DNA of 64,000 bases from Channa striata (taxonomy: Eukaryota > Chordata > Actinopteri > Anabantiformes > Channidae), in the NCBI GenBank assembly GCA_033026295.1, contig CM065179.1, positions 1,868,501 to 1,932,500 on the forward strand, read 5' to 3'. The position numbers and the translations under genes are program-made. Below are positions 24,092-36,090 of this stretch, in pieces. The notes under the pieces are model-generated. The model saw only the letters and a program-made list of their open reading frames with translations, was not told the DNA's origin and did no database searches. The first letter of the stretch is position 1. Each line of letters opens with the position of its first letter.

Positions 24092-24190
24092 GCTTTTCTC
24101 TGAACGTCTGTATAGTCTTGAATTTATTATGTAAAATGCCTTGAGATGACTCTGTTGTAAATTGGCGACATATAAATAAATAAAGTTGAA
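24092..24190 (+). mobile_element. L2-type LINE 3' tail
   Basis: The phrase GTATAGTCTTGAATTTATTA followed by TTGTAAATTGGCGACATATAAATAAA matches the L2 3' tail at 6140-6225 with a few changes. Only the tail is present. Confidence 0.65.
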
Positions 24191-26639
24191 AAGAATGAAT
24201 AAAGAAGTGATGTACTAAATTCGTCCTAATTACAACACTTATAGCATCATGACAATTCAAGTTGTTTAGAAAGACGGTTGCAAACGATTACCAACTTATC
24301 AATTACTAACTTACCACAAGTCACCACAAGTAATCTAAGAGACCACAATTCCTGTCTCCAAACTGTGGCACAGAAATTGCAAAACGTGTCATTGTCATAG
24401 GGAAGGTCACAGAAAATATCCACATATGTTTTCTGTCAAAATTGCAGCTTCCGGGTGAAAGCGTCATTAATGCTCATCGACAGACTGTATGCGCAGATTC
24501 TCCTGCTGTCATGTGGACACAACCCAATCGTGAACCAAAGTCTGTGCATGTCACAGCAGCCCGGCTCAGTGATAAAAGAGTCTGGGCAATCGAGTGACCT
24601 GTGTGCAGTCCAGATGTGCCACCAAGTGAACACACATGTGGAGCATTACTGGGGAAAAAATACAACCACCATGTGCCGAATCCGGCCAGACTTGGGTGGA
24701 AAACTATGACCCAGTTGTTGAACAAAGAGGAAAAGAACTACTGTCATTGGTTATGAAGGCAGATGTTGGCTTCAATTCAAACAAGTCATTTTAGCCACTT
24801 ACTGAAAATGTACTTGGACTGGAAATACAAGTACTGTGAGGGTTTCCGTGAAAGCTGCTGCTTTGCTTTTACACATGGATAAGTGTCTTAGTTAATACAC
24901 ACTTACTAATTAATTATTCCACCACTCACAATATTTTTGTTTTATACATGTTTTAAAGTGCAATGACAGTAGTACAAAGTAGTACACTGAACATAATTGC
25001 ACCGTCTGCACAGTAAGATTTAGAGATATATTATTTTAAATTCTGTGGCTTGTTAAATATTGCAAAGAGATACAGTGCAGTGGAAGCAGCGGACGGTTGC
25101 TGGAAGAAATTCCTGCATTTTTCTTTTTATGAATCTAAAAAATCTGCCACAAGACAGTTGCAGTGGGCAGATTAATTGAAGCACATTTTAAATCAGCAGT
25201 GTCTGTCTCTGTCCCTTCCTGTGGACAGCCTGCCGGTGTTCCATCCAGGCTATTTCATAATGGACCGCGGTACCTACAGTGGCCATCAACGTTCTCCTGA
25301 AAAAAAGGTAAAAAAAATGAAAATAATTGATTGAAGGCCTCCTGCTGTCTATTCCAAACCACCTCCTTGGTCTTGGCCACATTCAACAGCAGGTTGTTGT
25401 TCCAACAACAGAAAGTGTCATGCTGGTGTCAGACATGTAGTTCTCAGATCAAAATATAAACAAGTGATGAACGTTTAAAAGGTCAGACATATTTCCTGTT
25501 TATCTGCGCGTAGATTAACGTAGACATTGGCTTCTTTTGTATCCGATCACTCAGACTTTTCTTCTTGTTGGGCAGGTAAATCCTGTGAGATTTACTGTTC
25601 AAACAAAAAGCAGTTCTGATATCATATCCTTGAATTTAGGCGTGAGTGTGCAGACTGGAAAACAGGAAGCTGCCTGTGTGCAGGAAAAACATGCATTTGG
25701 AAGGTGAGAAAAGAGGGAAAATCAAATTATTGGTTTAATTTCAGTCAATAAATGAAGTTTACCTTAAAATCCGCCCTCCTTAACGTCTTGCGTGATGTTT
25801 AACTTAACTGATCTCTTACGTGAACATCCTGTTTTTGAGACCAACGCAGCACAATAGCCTCACAGACTTTGGAAATCGAGTTACTTTGTGATGCTCTGAT
25901 GTGCACTCGATGATGCTAAGTGGAAGTCTTTAGTAAGCGGTGCACCAACATGCTCTGCTGTATTTCTCAGGGGGACAGTGTGTCCACAAACACTGGACAC
26001 AGAATAATGTAGAATGTCCTGCAGTAGAAGGAAACCACTGGTGTACTGAGCAACATGCGCAAAACACGTGTGAGATCTGTAAGAAAGAAAAGCAACAGTG
26101 AGTGAAATCAGCAAACACGTCCTCGCAACATCTACAAAAAAACTTCACGGGCTGAAACACAGAGGATCAAGATGGAGACACCGCATCAACTAGAAGAATC
26201 AGAGATGATCCAAAAAGGTCGGGAGCAAAGTTTATGGACTGATCTGAACAAGAAGGGACCTGCTCATGGTCTAAACCACCAAGACTGATCTTTATGCAGG
26301 ATTTTAATCTAAGTCAAGGAGAAAACATTAAAGCAAAGAAAGAAACCTTTTTCAGCAGCTTCTTGAAAGCTGGGACAGAGGCCGCTGAGCGAGCTGTCAC
26401 TGGAAGTGACCACAGGTTGACACTGAGGAGGTTCTTCTGGGAAAGAAAGTCCGAGAGTTGACTGGAGACGGCTTGTTCCGGGTCTTGGTCAGAAATGGAA
26501 GAAGACACACTGGTCTGCAGGTCTCGACAGGGGAGGGATCAAGAGAAGGATTCAGTGGAGTAATCTGGGCCTGCTTGGACGAGGGTGATGATGGTCCGAG
26601 TGATGGCTGGTGTTAGTGTAGGTGCAACAGCTGCAGAAG
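24191..26639. other. Intergenic, no gene recognised
   Basis: Only short overlapping frames on both strands, no recognisable domains or LU exons. Confidence 0.5.
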
Positions 26640-26825
26640 CAGAGCAGTGTGTGTGTGTTCCTGTAGATACAACTTAGTGAGGAGCAAATCTCGTTTTTTA
26701 ACAACATTTTGAGGGTCCAGACTGGGTTTTAGGGTCAGGCTTAGAATTAGATTTTGTTTAGGGTTAGAGGCTAGGGATGGTAGGCTAGGGATCCTCACAA
26801 GTATAGAGGTACAAACGTGTGTGGA
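26640..26825 (+). repeat. Dispersed TTAGGG-like repeat
   Basis: About 185 bp starting near CCTGTAGATACAACTTAGTGAGGA, with GGGTTTTAGGGTCAGGCTTA in the middle and ending CCTCACAAGTATAGAGGTAC. A nearly identical unit is at 50222-50400. Confidence 0.6.
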
Positions 26826-26955
26826 AACTGTTTAAAGAAAATGCAAATACATGGAAGTCAAATGTTCCTGTTTTACAACTGACAAAGGAAACCTCTAACA
26901 CATCATAACACAATACGATGAATGTTTCTTTGTCTTTGTTCATATCACTATCAAC
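26820..26955 (+). repeat. Copy of LU-gene upstream block
   Basis: The phrases GTGTGGAAACTGT, GAAAATGCAAATACATGGAAGT and TTTCTTTGTCTTTGTTCATATCAC match 41848-41985 (upstream of the LU-mucin gene at 42144) and 50395-50530. The match stops at about 26955, before the promoter-proximal part. Confidence 0.65.
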
Positions 26956-26959
26956 AGAC

Positions 26960-27140
26960 TGAGGACACTTTTGTGAAGTGAGGACATTTTGGCCGGTCCT
27001 CACGATTTTTGACCCTAAAACAGGCATTTTTGAGGGTCAACACTGGGTTTTAGGGTCAAGGTTAGAACTAGGTTTTTGTTCGGGTTAGGGCCAAGAGTCC
27101 TCACAAGTATAGAGGTACAAACGTGTGTGTGTGTGGGGGG
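26960..27140 (+). repeat. Second dispersed TTAGGG-like repeat
   Basis: Begins TGAGGACATTTTGGCCGGTCCTCAC, contains GGGTTTTAGGGTCAAGGTTA and ends CCTCACAAGTATAGAGGTAC followed by (TG)n and a run of ten G. Together with the unit at 26640 it brackets the upstream-block copy. Confidence 0.6.
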
Positions 27141-27561
27141 GGGGATGTATTTACCATTTACCGTAATTAATTGAAGTTGGGCGGAAATATCTTTAATGCA
27201 AATGCAGAGAGAAGAGCATCAGCAGAAAGTGGGCGGAGCTCCAATCATCAGCAAGACAATAAGTCCAGTTAACAAAAGATTTCACCAGAAGTGAAAGAGC
27301 CTGAAAACGCAGTTCTGCGTTATTCCCATTATTATTTTAATAAGTGCAATTTGCTTCATGGAAGCGCGGGAAAAAGAACACGTGAGCTGCTGGTGATGTT
27401 GCAGTATTTTATTGTAGATATGAAAACGAAATGACATTAAATCCACCCGGTTCTGTGAACAGAGGAATTCAAAGAGGGTGTGGCACAACGGGCCGACACG
27501 TTGACAAAGAGGACGTGACACCCGACCACGATATAAAAACCCGTTTTTTCAGCCGTGTCCC

Positions 27562-27568
27562 ATATAAA
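27562..27568 (+). promoter_or_regulatory. TATA box of LU gene at 27618
   Basis: ATATAAAG lies about 55 bases before the ATG, the same spacing as in sister copies. A second ATATAAAAA lies about 30 bases further upstream (27531). Confidence 0.55.
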
Positions 27569-27617
27569 GCGACACCGACAGGTTCGTCCATCATCAGCGC
27601 TGCCGCCGCCCGTCAGG

Positions 27618-29066
27618 ATGAAGCTGGTTCTGTCCCTCACTCTCACCTGGATGCTGCTCAGCACAGGTAGGTTCACTCAGTCCCGCGGTCCCGGAATGGT
27701 CGTTTCCAGCTGATGTCGGTGATGGAATTGTGACGAAAACTCTTTATTAAACTTGATTATCAGGCAGATTTTTGCCCATGTGATCATCTTTTTCCCTCCA
27801 TCCTGCAGCTGAAGCTCTGAACTGTGCGTCTTGCTCGGGCTCATGTACAGAGCCAGTCCTCACTACATGTTCCTCACAGACCATGTGTGTGTCAGCAGCC
27901 ATCACAGGTACCGTCCGAACCACGTCCTCAGTGAACTTCACCTCTTCTTCATCTTTGTGTCGCTGTTAACAAACTGAACTTTGACTCCGCAGCCTCTTTT
28001 CCCGGAGCTTCGTCTGGGGAATCAGTGAAGGCCTGCGCACCGGCCGCCGTGTGCGCAGCCAGTGGGAATCAAACGTTCGCCGTCAGCACAAGTAACCTGA
28101 GAGCGGTGGCGTCGGTCCAGTGCTGCAACACAGACGCCTGCAACGCGGGGAATGTGAGCGGTAAGTCCCGAACGACACCTTCATTTCACATGCACGTGAA
28201 TATTCTCCTGTTAGAAAGTGATGTTCTGTTCCAGCGCCTGCTACTCCGTCCAATAACAGCCTCCAGTGTTTCTCCTGTGACTATCTCAATACCGACTGCT
28301 CCAAGAAAATAAATTGTACGGGAGTGGAAGACCGCTGCTTCAAAGCCAACGGTGAGACGTTTCGATTAAAAATAAAATAAATGACATATTTTCATTTTCC
28401 TTTTGTTTTTGCTACCGATTGGTAACTTTACAGGTATTGCAGATGACAGTGGGTAAACCAGTAAAATCAATTCCAGCTCAACCAGTTACAGTAAATGTCA
28501 GGCAAAGTATTGCCTTAACTAATTATTCTTTACAATATTTAATAATTTGTTCGACATAATAAACCACCAGAAAGATGGAAAAAAACAACAGTCTAAATCA
28601 ATTCCATTTAACGAATCAAGAAAAGCAGCAAATTCAAAATGTTTCCTTCAGAACGGATTTCGCTTCTGAGAATTATTGGATTATGATCAGAGTTCAAATA
28701 AGCGACTCTGCTGCTGAGCTTAAACAAATAGGAGCGAACACGTGAAGAAGAAGAAAAACCGAAGTGACATTTGTCTTCATTTGTGGATTTGTACACTTTC
28801 ACTTTTACAACGGAGTCTTTCGTGATTTCTTCTCTGGTAAAACGGTTTTTTTTCCACCCACAGTGACGATTGGGTCATTGACGAAGCAAACTCTGGGCTG
28901 CGCATCTGCGAACCTGTGCGCGGCCGCCGCCAACCTTTCCTCCCTGCCTTTGGTGCAGGGATTCTCAGACATCACCTGCTGTGACATGAAACTGTGTAAC
29001 GCTGCTCCGACCACCACGACCACCATCGGGCTCCTGCTAGGACTCCTCGTCTTTAGTCTCTATTAG
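27618..29066 (+). CDS. Two-LU-domain GPI-type Ly6/uPAR protein, intact
   Basis: Exons: 27618-27666 (signal peptide, MKLVLSLTLTWMLLSTG), 27809-27907, 27993-28160, 28235-28351 and 28864-29066. All junctions are phase 1 with GT/AG sites and the product is about 211 residues. LU domain 1 runs from LNCASCSGSC to CCNTDACNAG. LU domain 2 runs from LQCFSCDYLNTDC through GVEDRCFKAN to ITCCDMKLCNAAP. Both have ten cysteines. The end, GLLLGLLVFSLY after a short Thr run, fits a GPI-anchor signal. The gene is more GC-rich than its neighbours, with third positions often G or C. The Thr run of exon 5 (PTTTTT) sits at the same place where the right-hand genes carry long Thr-rich segments. An AATAAA occurs near 29308. 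Ligand unknown; no orthologue is named. Confidence 0.88.
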
Positions 29067-30690
29067 GACAAGACGGGAAGAACCTTTGAAGACTTGGGTC
29101 CACTGCTCACTGCCACCTTTAGCAGGCAGCTACGTGGGCCGGAAAATCCAAGTTTAGGCCAAAGTGAATGAAGTCAGGGTGAGTCTGAGGTGAGCCGGCA
29201 ACAGATTTAAACAGATTCAATTTACTCAGGTGGTAAATAAGCACTGGGCTTTGTTTTTGTGTGTGATATGATTTAACTATTATGCAAATGTAACACTTTC
29301 GTCTTTCAAAAATAAATATAACGTTCAAATCTAACAGGGTGTCAGGACATAATGCAAAACATTTTTTCACATTGGGAAAACTTTTTTTTAACTTTGCTTC
29401 AAGCTTGAAATATTTCACATACTTAAAATGATCATAAATGGCATCCGGCCTGGTGTTCCCGCGCAGGACTTCAGGTTAATGTTCCTTTCATATTAAAATA
29501 AGAACAGATGCTGAACAACAAGTTCGAGTTCATTGTTCGGATGGGTGAGCCTCGCTCAGAACCCTTTACGGGATCCCTCCACAATAAGACACGTTTAAAA
29601 ACATATATTCTTAATAAAACGTCCATGTGTAACTTTTAATAAGCCGGTGTTTGTTTAGTGCGCGGACATCTCAACACTCACACAGCAAAGCTCAGAAAAA
29701 GCTGTGAGTGAGTGAAGCAGAGATCTTGCACTGCCCTCTCCTGGAAAATGGACGGATCAGCTCAGAGAAACAGGAAGGAGGAAAACCAGATCCAACTCTG
29801 ATTCTGTCGTGATTGAACTGAAAGAATAAACGTGCATTTACTCAAGTCCAGCGTTTTCAGAAATGCAGTTAAGAATGAAGGCACAAACCATTTAATATAA
29901 ATATGCAAAGTACAAGAACCCAGAGATAGAAAGTAAAAACAGACTCAGTGTCTTTAAGATGAATAAAATGTGACATTCTGTCCAACCCACAGTACAAATA
30001 TAATAAATATCAAATATAAATTCTTCCCTTGTGATTTTATTTGTGTTCAACCATGAAGAATCAACAACGACACAAAACAATGAACTTTGAATTTTAAAAT
30101 AAAGCTGCTGTGCCATATTTTGCACCGAGATAATCTCCAGCACCAGTCAACTTTTTTACAGCAGCTGCACGTTTCCAGTAACGTTAAAGTTAAACCGGGT
30201 CAGTTCAGGTCGAGTAAATGAGCCGAACCGGCACAAAGCCCAGTGCGGACTCATCTGAGTCACAGCTGTTGGAACATTTGTCCTTCCAGGAAACATGGAC
30301 AGTTTAACCAGTGTAACCGGTCGGGCCCCAGTCTGGAAGAACTGTGCAGGACTTGGTGCTTATGATCAAAGTGCCGCCACCTTCTGCCTGAGGCCTAATT
30401 CATCATAAACGAGTAGACATGATTACAGGTTATTAGTCAGTTAACACACCTGTCGTGTGTATTTAGAAGTGGAGAGGTCGTCATTTGAGGGATAAGAATT
30501 TTTTTATTGTTCGGAGAAAACGTCAGAAATACACGATGGTAAATGAGAGTAAGACACGTGAAGCTGCTGTGGATGAAAGCGAGACTGAGGAAGCAGCAGC
30601 AGACAGCGAAGCCCCGGTGGGTGCGTGTGAGCAGGAGCCGCCTGTGAGACAGGAAGACGGGGAGCTCGTCATCCGCCTCCGTCCGTTGGG
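29067..30690. other. Intergenic, no gene recognised
   Basis: Two genes converge here: the plus-strand LU gene ends at 29066 and the minus-strand decayed gene ends at 30691. The plus-strand frame at 30485-30835 overlaps the minus-strand exon 5 and is treated as its shadow. Confidence 0.5.
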
Positions 30691-33283
30691 TCAGATGGCG
30701 ACAACCAGGAGCTCGAGCAGAAGCGGGGCGGCACTAATCTGGATCATCCAGGCTGAATTACAAAAGCTGCTTCCACAGCATCTCAGCTGCCACGTGTCTC
30801 TAACGACGGACAAACCCCAGGGGAAACCGGCTTGACACACAGTCGAGGACGCACAGACGTAGACGCGCGTCCGCGTCGCCCCGATCATCACTGCGGATGA
30901 AAAGAAAACACGGTTTTTCCTTCCGCGCGTGGCGGCGGCAGGTGATGCGCGGCAGGTGATGCGGCAGCAGGTGATGCGCAGCGTGCTGGACTCACCGTTC
31001 CCACTGACGCAGCGGTCCTGAGCTCCCACGCAGCGCAACGTGTCGTTGCAAACGCTGCCTCCAGGATCCGCGCAGGTGAAACAGCGCAGGCTGTTTGGGG
31101 TCCGAACACGTGGGACTGCAACGAAAAAGGCGCGAACAACACGGAATTAAACCCGGAATTGATGGCGCTCCAGCATCCCGCGGACAGACGCGTCTCTGTT
31201 CACTCACCGCTCAGATCAAGCGTGTTGCATCCGTCCGTCTCGCAGCAATGAAGAGCAGCGTCTGAATGACCGGTACCAAAGTCGTAGGAGAACATCCGAA
31301 CTTTTGCTGCTGCTGCTGCACATGGACGGAGCCACACACGTCCTCAGCGTCTGAACAGCGCTGGATTCGTTCGCTGCAAAGACACAGTTCGAATCAGCGG
31401 TTTTTTGTTTTTATTTTTCAATGCTCAGAATCCCACGGAGTTCCACTGGATCTGTGTCGTCACCTCTTATAGCAGCCGTCGCACACAGCTGCTTCACAGA
31501 CGTGCAGCGCTGTAAAGCTGTGGTGGATCCTCGGTTCTGGCGGCACGTGAGAGCTGGAGCAGGAAAGAGGAAACGTGATGAAGCACGTTCAGCGTCACCT
31601 GTAACGCACGTGCTCTCGTCGCATAGTTACCGGTCACTCTGTTGACGACCCGGGGTGAGTTACAGCCGCAGCACTTCGGGCCACTGGTGAAGTTCCGAGG
31701 CCTCAGGAAATGCGGGGCGTCTGAGCCCGACGGAGCCTCACAGATGCTTTAAGAGGCGCAGCCAAAAACCTGCACGGGGCTTCTGTCGAGCAAAGCTGCG
31801 GGGAAAATAACCACAGTCATTTTTCAGCTCATGAGCCTCATGCAAAAACATATTTCCGGGCTTTTCGTTAATTTCTCTTCTGCCCAATTAGGAAAATGTA
31901 GGAAAACGAATCATACCTGGTTCTGTCTGATTCTGGTTTCCTCTGTAAAAGGAAGCATCACCTGCCCACTGTCACCTACTGTTCGTTTATAAGAGATTTG
32001 TCGTTTCTTCTCTGTCGTCATTTAGGATTGTGGCTCAACCCACTTTGCGTTCGGTGCTGCAGAAATAAGATTCTGATTCTAATGTCAGAGCAGCGCAGAA
32101 CTCTCGGGTTTGTGCGTGTTCTCGTCCGTTACTCACACGTGAATAAAAACAGCAGGTCGAAAACTGCAGCCAACAGATTCTGTTTCTTTGAGGGTCCTAC
32201 TCAAACTGAATTTCCTCCGAATTAAGATATTAGCTTTGGACTGGACCGATCGTGGACTTTGGTCCAGGCTTGACTTTTCTCACATGCCACCTGCATGAGC
32301 TTCGGATTCTCACCGGTACCGCTGAAGCAGACGGGACCAGCGCAGGAGTAACACATCAGGCCGTTTCCTTTCTCAGGAGGAACTGAAACACAAGACATGA
32401 CGGTCCAGGGCACAGTCCAGTTTGTCCCCGTGTCTAAGAGAAAACCTGTGCTGACTTACCAGGGAAAGTTTGACTGTTGCAGTTGTTGGAGTTGCAGCAT
32501 CGCAGAGCAGCGCTGTGGTTAAACGTGCCGAAGCTGTACGAAAAGGTTCGAGTGCCCCTGCTGCACAAGGAGGATCGAACACACCCTCTGAAGACGGCTG
32601 AAGGTCCAAACGCGCTTCCTGTGAAATCAGAGGGGTCTTCTTTAAATACAGGAGCATAACGAACTAACAAGGAACCAGGTGTTGAGGATCGACCTGGGTG
32701 TTTGCAGGAAGGAAGTACATCTGGAACCGGGTGTTTGAGTCAGGCACTTAAGGGCCACTGCTGTAAGGAGTCAAATACGTCATCAGTCCCAGATTTAGTC
32801 TAAAACGTGACACACAAACTGGCGACAGGTAATATGCAGATGACACGCTCCTGTGTCCACGTCTCCTTCTCAACGTAAGTGACGTTCAGCTGATGGTTCA
32901 GTGGGTTTTTCTCTGAAACCTCTGGACACCACAGACAAGCAAAGACTGTCCAGTCTGTTTTTTAATGTCCCCTTGGCATCAGTACGTCACATGTTCAGAG
33001 TCCAGGTGAGGACCCACTTCCAATAATCTGTACCCTATAAATATAAGGTCCAAGGGGGGTCAGAGGAAATACACTGCACGAGGCCAGTAATTTACGTCTA
33101 TAACCCAGGATCAGAGCCTCAGTGGCCTCAGTAACCTTCTTCTTTTTAATTTAAATGAAATTCGTACTTACAAGCTGTAAATCGGTCGTCTGCCTTGTCA
33201 AAGTACTTGCAGAAGTCTTGATGTAGTGACGTACCTGCGCTGAGGAGAATCCCGACGAGAGTCAGCAACGGGAGCGGATTCAT
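30691..33283 (-). pseudogene. Degraded multi-LU-domain gene (alternating half-domain exons)
   Basis: Going down the minus strand: a signal-peptide exon 33235-33283 (MNPLPLLTLVGILLSAG); a second-half LU exon 32460-32618 (GCVRSSLCSRGTRTFSY, CCNSNNCNS); a first-half exon about 32310-32391 (GLMCYSCAGPVC); a second-half exon 31631-31795 (GCAS, in-frame stop, SICEAPSGSD, PKCCGCNS); a first-half exon 31464-31553 (LTCRQNRGS, two cysteines lost); a second-half exon 31208-31373 (CVAPSMC, then one base too many near an AGC run, then HCCETDGCN); a first-half exon 30996-31115 (LRCFTCADPGGSVC, AQDRCVSGN); and a final exon 30691-30890 (LRCCGSSFCNSA, LLLELLVVAI, stop). The half-domains alternate as expected for a gene with about four LU domains, one more than mammalian uPAR. 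Alternatively it is two collapsed tandem genes. The first half of domain 1 is not visible. The stop, frame change and lost cysteines argue for a pseudogene. The last two exons look clean. Confidence 0.65.
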
Positions 33284-34152
33284 GGCGAGCAGCAAGTGAG
33301 CAGGCGGCCGGTTCTGTTGGGACATGAAACTACGGGCTGTGAAGAAGTAAAAGGAAAAAGCCCTGACAAAGCACAGGAAGTGAGTTCTCAGAGCCCAGCG
33401 TTTCTTGGATGTCAGCGGGGATGGATGAAGTCCACAGAAACTGGACTTCAGTAAGAGTAAGTACAAGAACGCAGTGACATTTCTGCTTAAGGAAAAATAA
33501 CTACATGATTTATATTTCAGTTCAAGTATTAAAGTATCAAGTAAAAGTACTTGACCTTTTTTTTTGGGGGGGGGTCATTTATGAAAATATGATGAATTAT
33601 GTTATCATAAAAAGGCACGATGATAATAGACAAATGATGGTTGAAGCTGTTTTTTGATGCGATGCTTTTTTCAGTTTGTTTCTAAACGATCATGTTGTAG
33701 AATCAAAGTGACATTTCAGACATTTCCAGAGTAAATGTCTGCGCTCATTTAATCCACGTAAACACGGAGGCCGCTTCCTCCAGAAAGAAAGAATATAGTT
33801 TCACATAATCGTTCATATTAATGTGTGAACCAGCAGGAACCAGCTCAGCCCCAGTTCACGGCGCAGAACCCGCATAGAATAAGGAGGGAGACGACGCGGA
33901 GGAAACGTTTGGATCTTTAATATGGTTTGATCGACTTTGAAGAAACATTTGACAATAAATTCAGCAGTTTGTGTCTAATAAACCACCAGTTCATCAGTCC
34001 GGGTTGTTTGTCTCTGAGTGTGACCGGCCAAACTCAGCACAACACGCCGTGACTGTCTTTAAGTAAGACGATGGACGGAGGCGCGGACCCTGAATCCGTC
34101 TGGGCCTGGTTTCATAAACCGGAAAAATCTGTAAAGTGACGTGATGGTAACG

Positions 34153-34285
34153 TACGGAGCGCCGGAAGGGACATGGTCGAAAAAAAATTGATGATGGGAA
34201 AAAAAAAGTGATGAGGGGAAAAAAAAAGTGATGAGGGGAAAAAAATTTTTTTTTTTTTCGACCATGTCCCTTCCGGGGCTCCGTA
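34153..34285. mobile_element. 133-bp MITE with inverted ends and target duplication
   Basis: The left end TACGGAGCGCCGGAAGGGAC is the near-perfect inverse of the right end GTCCCTTCCGGGGCTCCGTA; each continues into CATGGTCGAAAAAAA. The middle holds three A-rich copies of GATGATGGGAAAA or GATGAGGGGAAAA. The element is flanked on both sides by GTAACG (34147-34152 and 34286-34291), a 6-base target-site duplication. The length and lack of coding fit a non-autonomous DNA transposon; family unassigned. Confidence 0.8.
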
Positions 34286-34291
34286 GTAACG

Positions 34292-35729
34292 CAACTTATA
34301 TTAGAAATGTAGCGGAGTAAAAATGGAAGTAGCCATAATTAAATCTACTGAAGCAAAGTACAGATACGTGAAAAATGTACTTCGTTATCTTCCACCACAA
34401 ATATTTCATATCTTTGAACATGTGCATCACAACCACATTAGTAGAAGTAAAACCTGTGGTATAAATACAGACAAAAATCTAATGCCCCATTATTTTGAAA
34501 TAAAAGTCATGACTCACCTGCTTATTCCGTTGACCCAGTATGAAAACGTGTTTTTTTCTCCAGATGATGAGCCTGTTATTAAAAATGATCTCCGCACCAC
34601 ACGTTCTTTTATACTCTGCCTCTAAATGATTTTTTTTCATCTGTGAATCCTCTTCCTTCCTTCCTTTTTGTGGCCCCAGTCCACCAGCATCAGTTCACCT
34701 GCAGACCCTGCGACGCTCAGTGTACTGGTGATGGAAAGGAACTGAAATCCATGGACTCGGTCAAATATGAGTAGCCCCTGACATTTCTACTGAAGTATAT
34801 GATTTATAAATGACCCAAAGTATCAACAGCAAAATTACTTGACATTTCTTTCCTGCTGTGCGTTTCGGTGGATCAGTGCTGCTGCAGAAAAATGCACTTT
34901 AGTAAAAATATAAGTAGGTGGTTTAATTTATTTTACAGGATTAAAATGAATTAACTGTTTTCGTCCCTTTCTGTGGACCAGTGCTGCACAAATGATGGTT
35001 GAGGCAGTTTTTCTTAGACTCGTCATGTTGGACAAGCACCGAGACCATGTCCACAGAGCTGGACAGAACGTGAGGACGCACAGAACCAAATGAGCTCACA
35101 GCAGGACGGGGCGTAAAACGGCCGCAGAGATCTGCTCACGTCCATGTCCCATAAGTTTTCTTAATAAGAGCCCGGAAGGAAGAAGTGACACTGTCTGATT
35201 CATTTGAAGAGATTAACGTATAAATGAATATAAATGACAAGTGGTTGGTTATAAAATGTAACGTGATTGTAACGTGTAACACCACTTGGATTAGAAACAG
35301 ATGTTCATTCCTAGATGTAGACATAATTATAATGTGTTTAATAACAGTTATTCAGCAGTTGTAGGTCATGACTTTATGCCACATTCATCACAGAATTTGA
35401 CAAATACACAATGTCAGACAGCAACACTGTAGTTCCTGTCCTGGTCCCTTAAAGGGAACTGAGGCCTAAGGCTTGGGGTGGACATAAAACCGGGCAGGAT
35501 GAGGAAGCTTCCAGGCGGATAATTCATTGGATTCATTAGACAGGAAACAGGCGACAGCGTGTGTGTCAACAGGTCACAACCTAAAAAAGGTTGTAGGAGC
35601 AGCGTCAACTACAGCCACTGTCTGCTGATCATCGTTTTAAATACAACACGGAGATAAAATGTTTTCAGAGGTAATTTATGATCGTCTCTCCTTAACACAG
35701 AAACTGCTCTGCAGAATCATCTCTAAAAA
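34292..35729. other. Intergenic, no gene recognised
   Basis: A/T-rich sequence; a 100-codon plus-strand frame at 34323-34625 has no recognisable domain. Confidence 0.45.
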
Positions 35730-36090
35730 CCACACAGACACACAAACACACACACACACACAGACACACACACACACAGAAACACACACACACAAACAAA
35801 CAGACACACAAACACACAGAAACACACAAACAAACAGACACACACGCACACAGACACACACGCACACAGACACACAAACAAACAGACACACAAACACACA
35901 GAAACACAAATACACAGACACACAGAAACACAAACACACACACACACACAGACACACACACACACAGACACACAAACAAACAGACACACACACACACACA
36001 CAGAAACACACACACACAAACGCAGAAACAAACACACACACACAGACACACAGACACACAAACAAACAGACACACACACACAGAAACACA
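35730..36090 (+). repeat. CA-rich complex microsatellite
   Basis: About 360 bp made of CACA blocks with periodic AGACACA, AAACACA and AAACAAACAGAC interruptions, with no G except in AGAC/CGC units. It produces long Cys/Val and Thr/His/Gln artefact frames in all directions, none of which is coding. Confidence 0.95.

Noticed and set aside
30485..30835. A 116-codon plus-strand frame
   Set aside because: Half of it lies on the antisense of the last LU exon of the minus-strand decayed gene; the rest has no recognisable domain.
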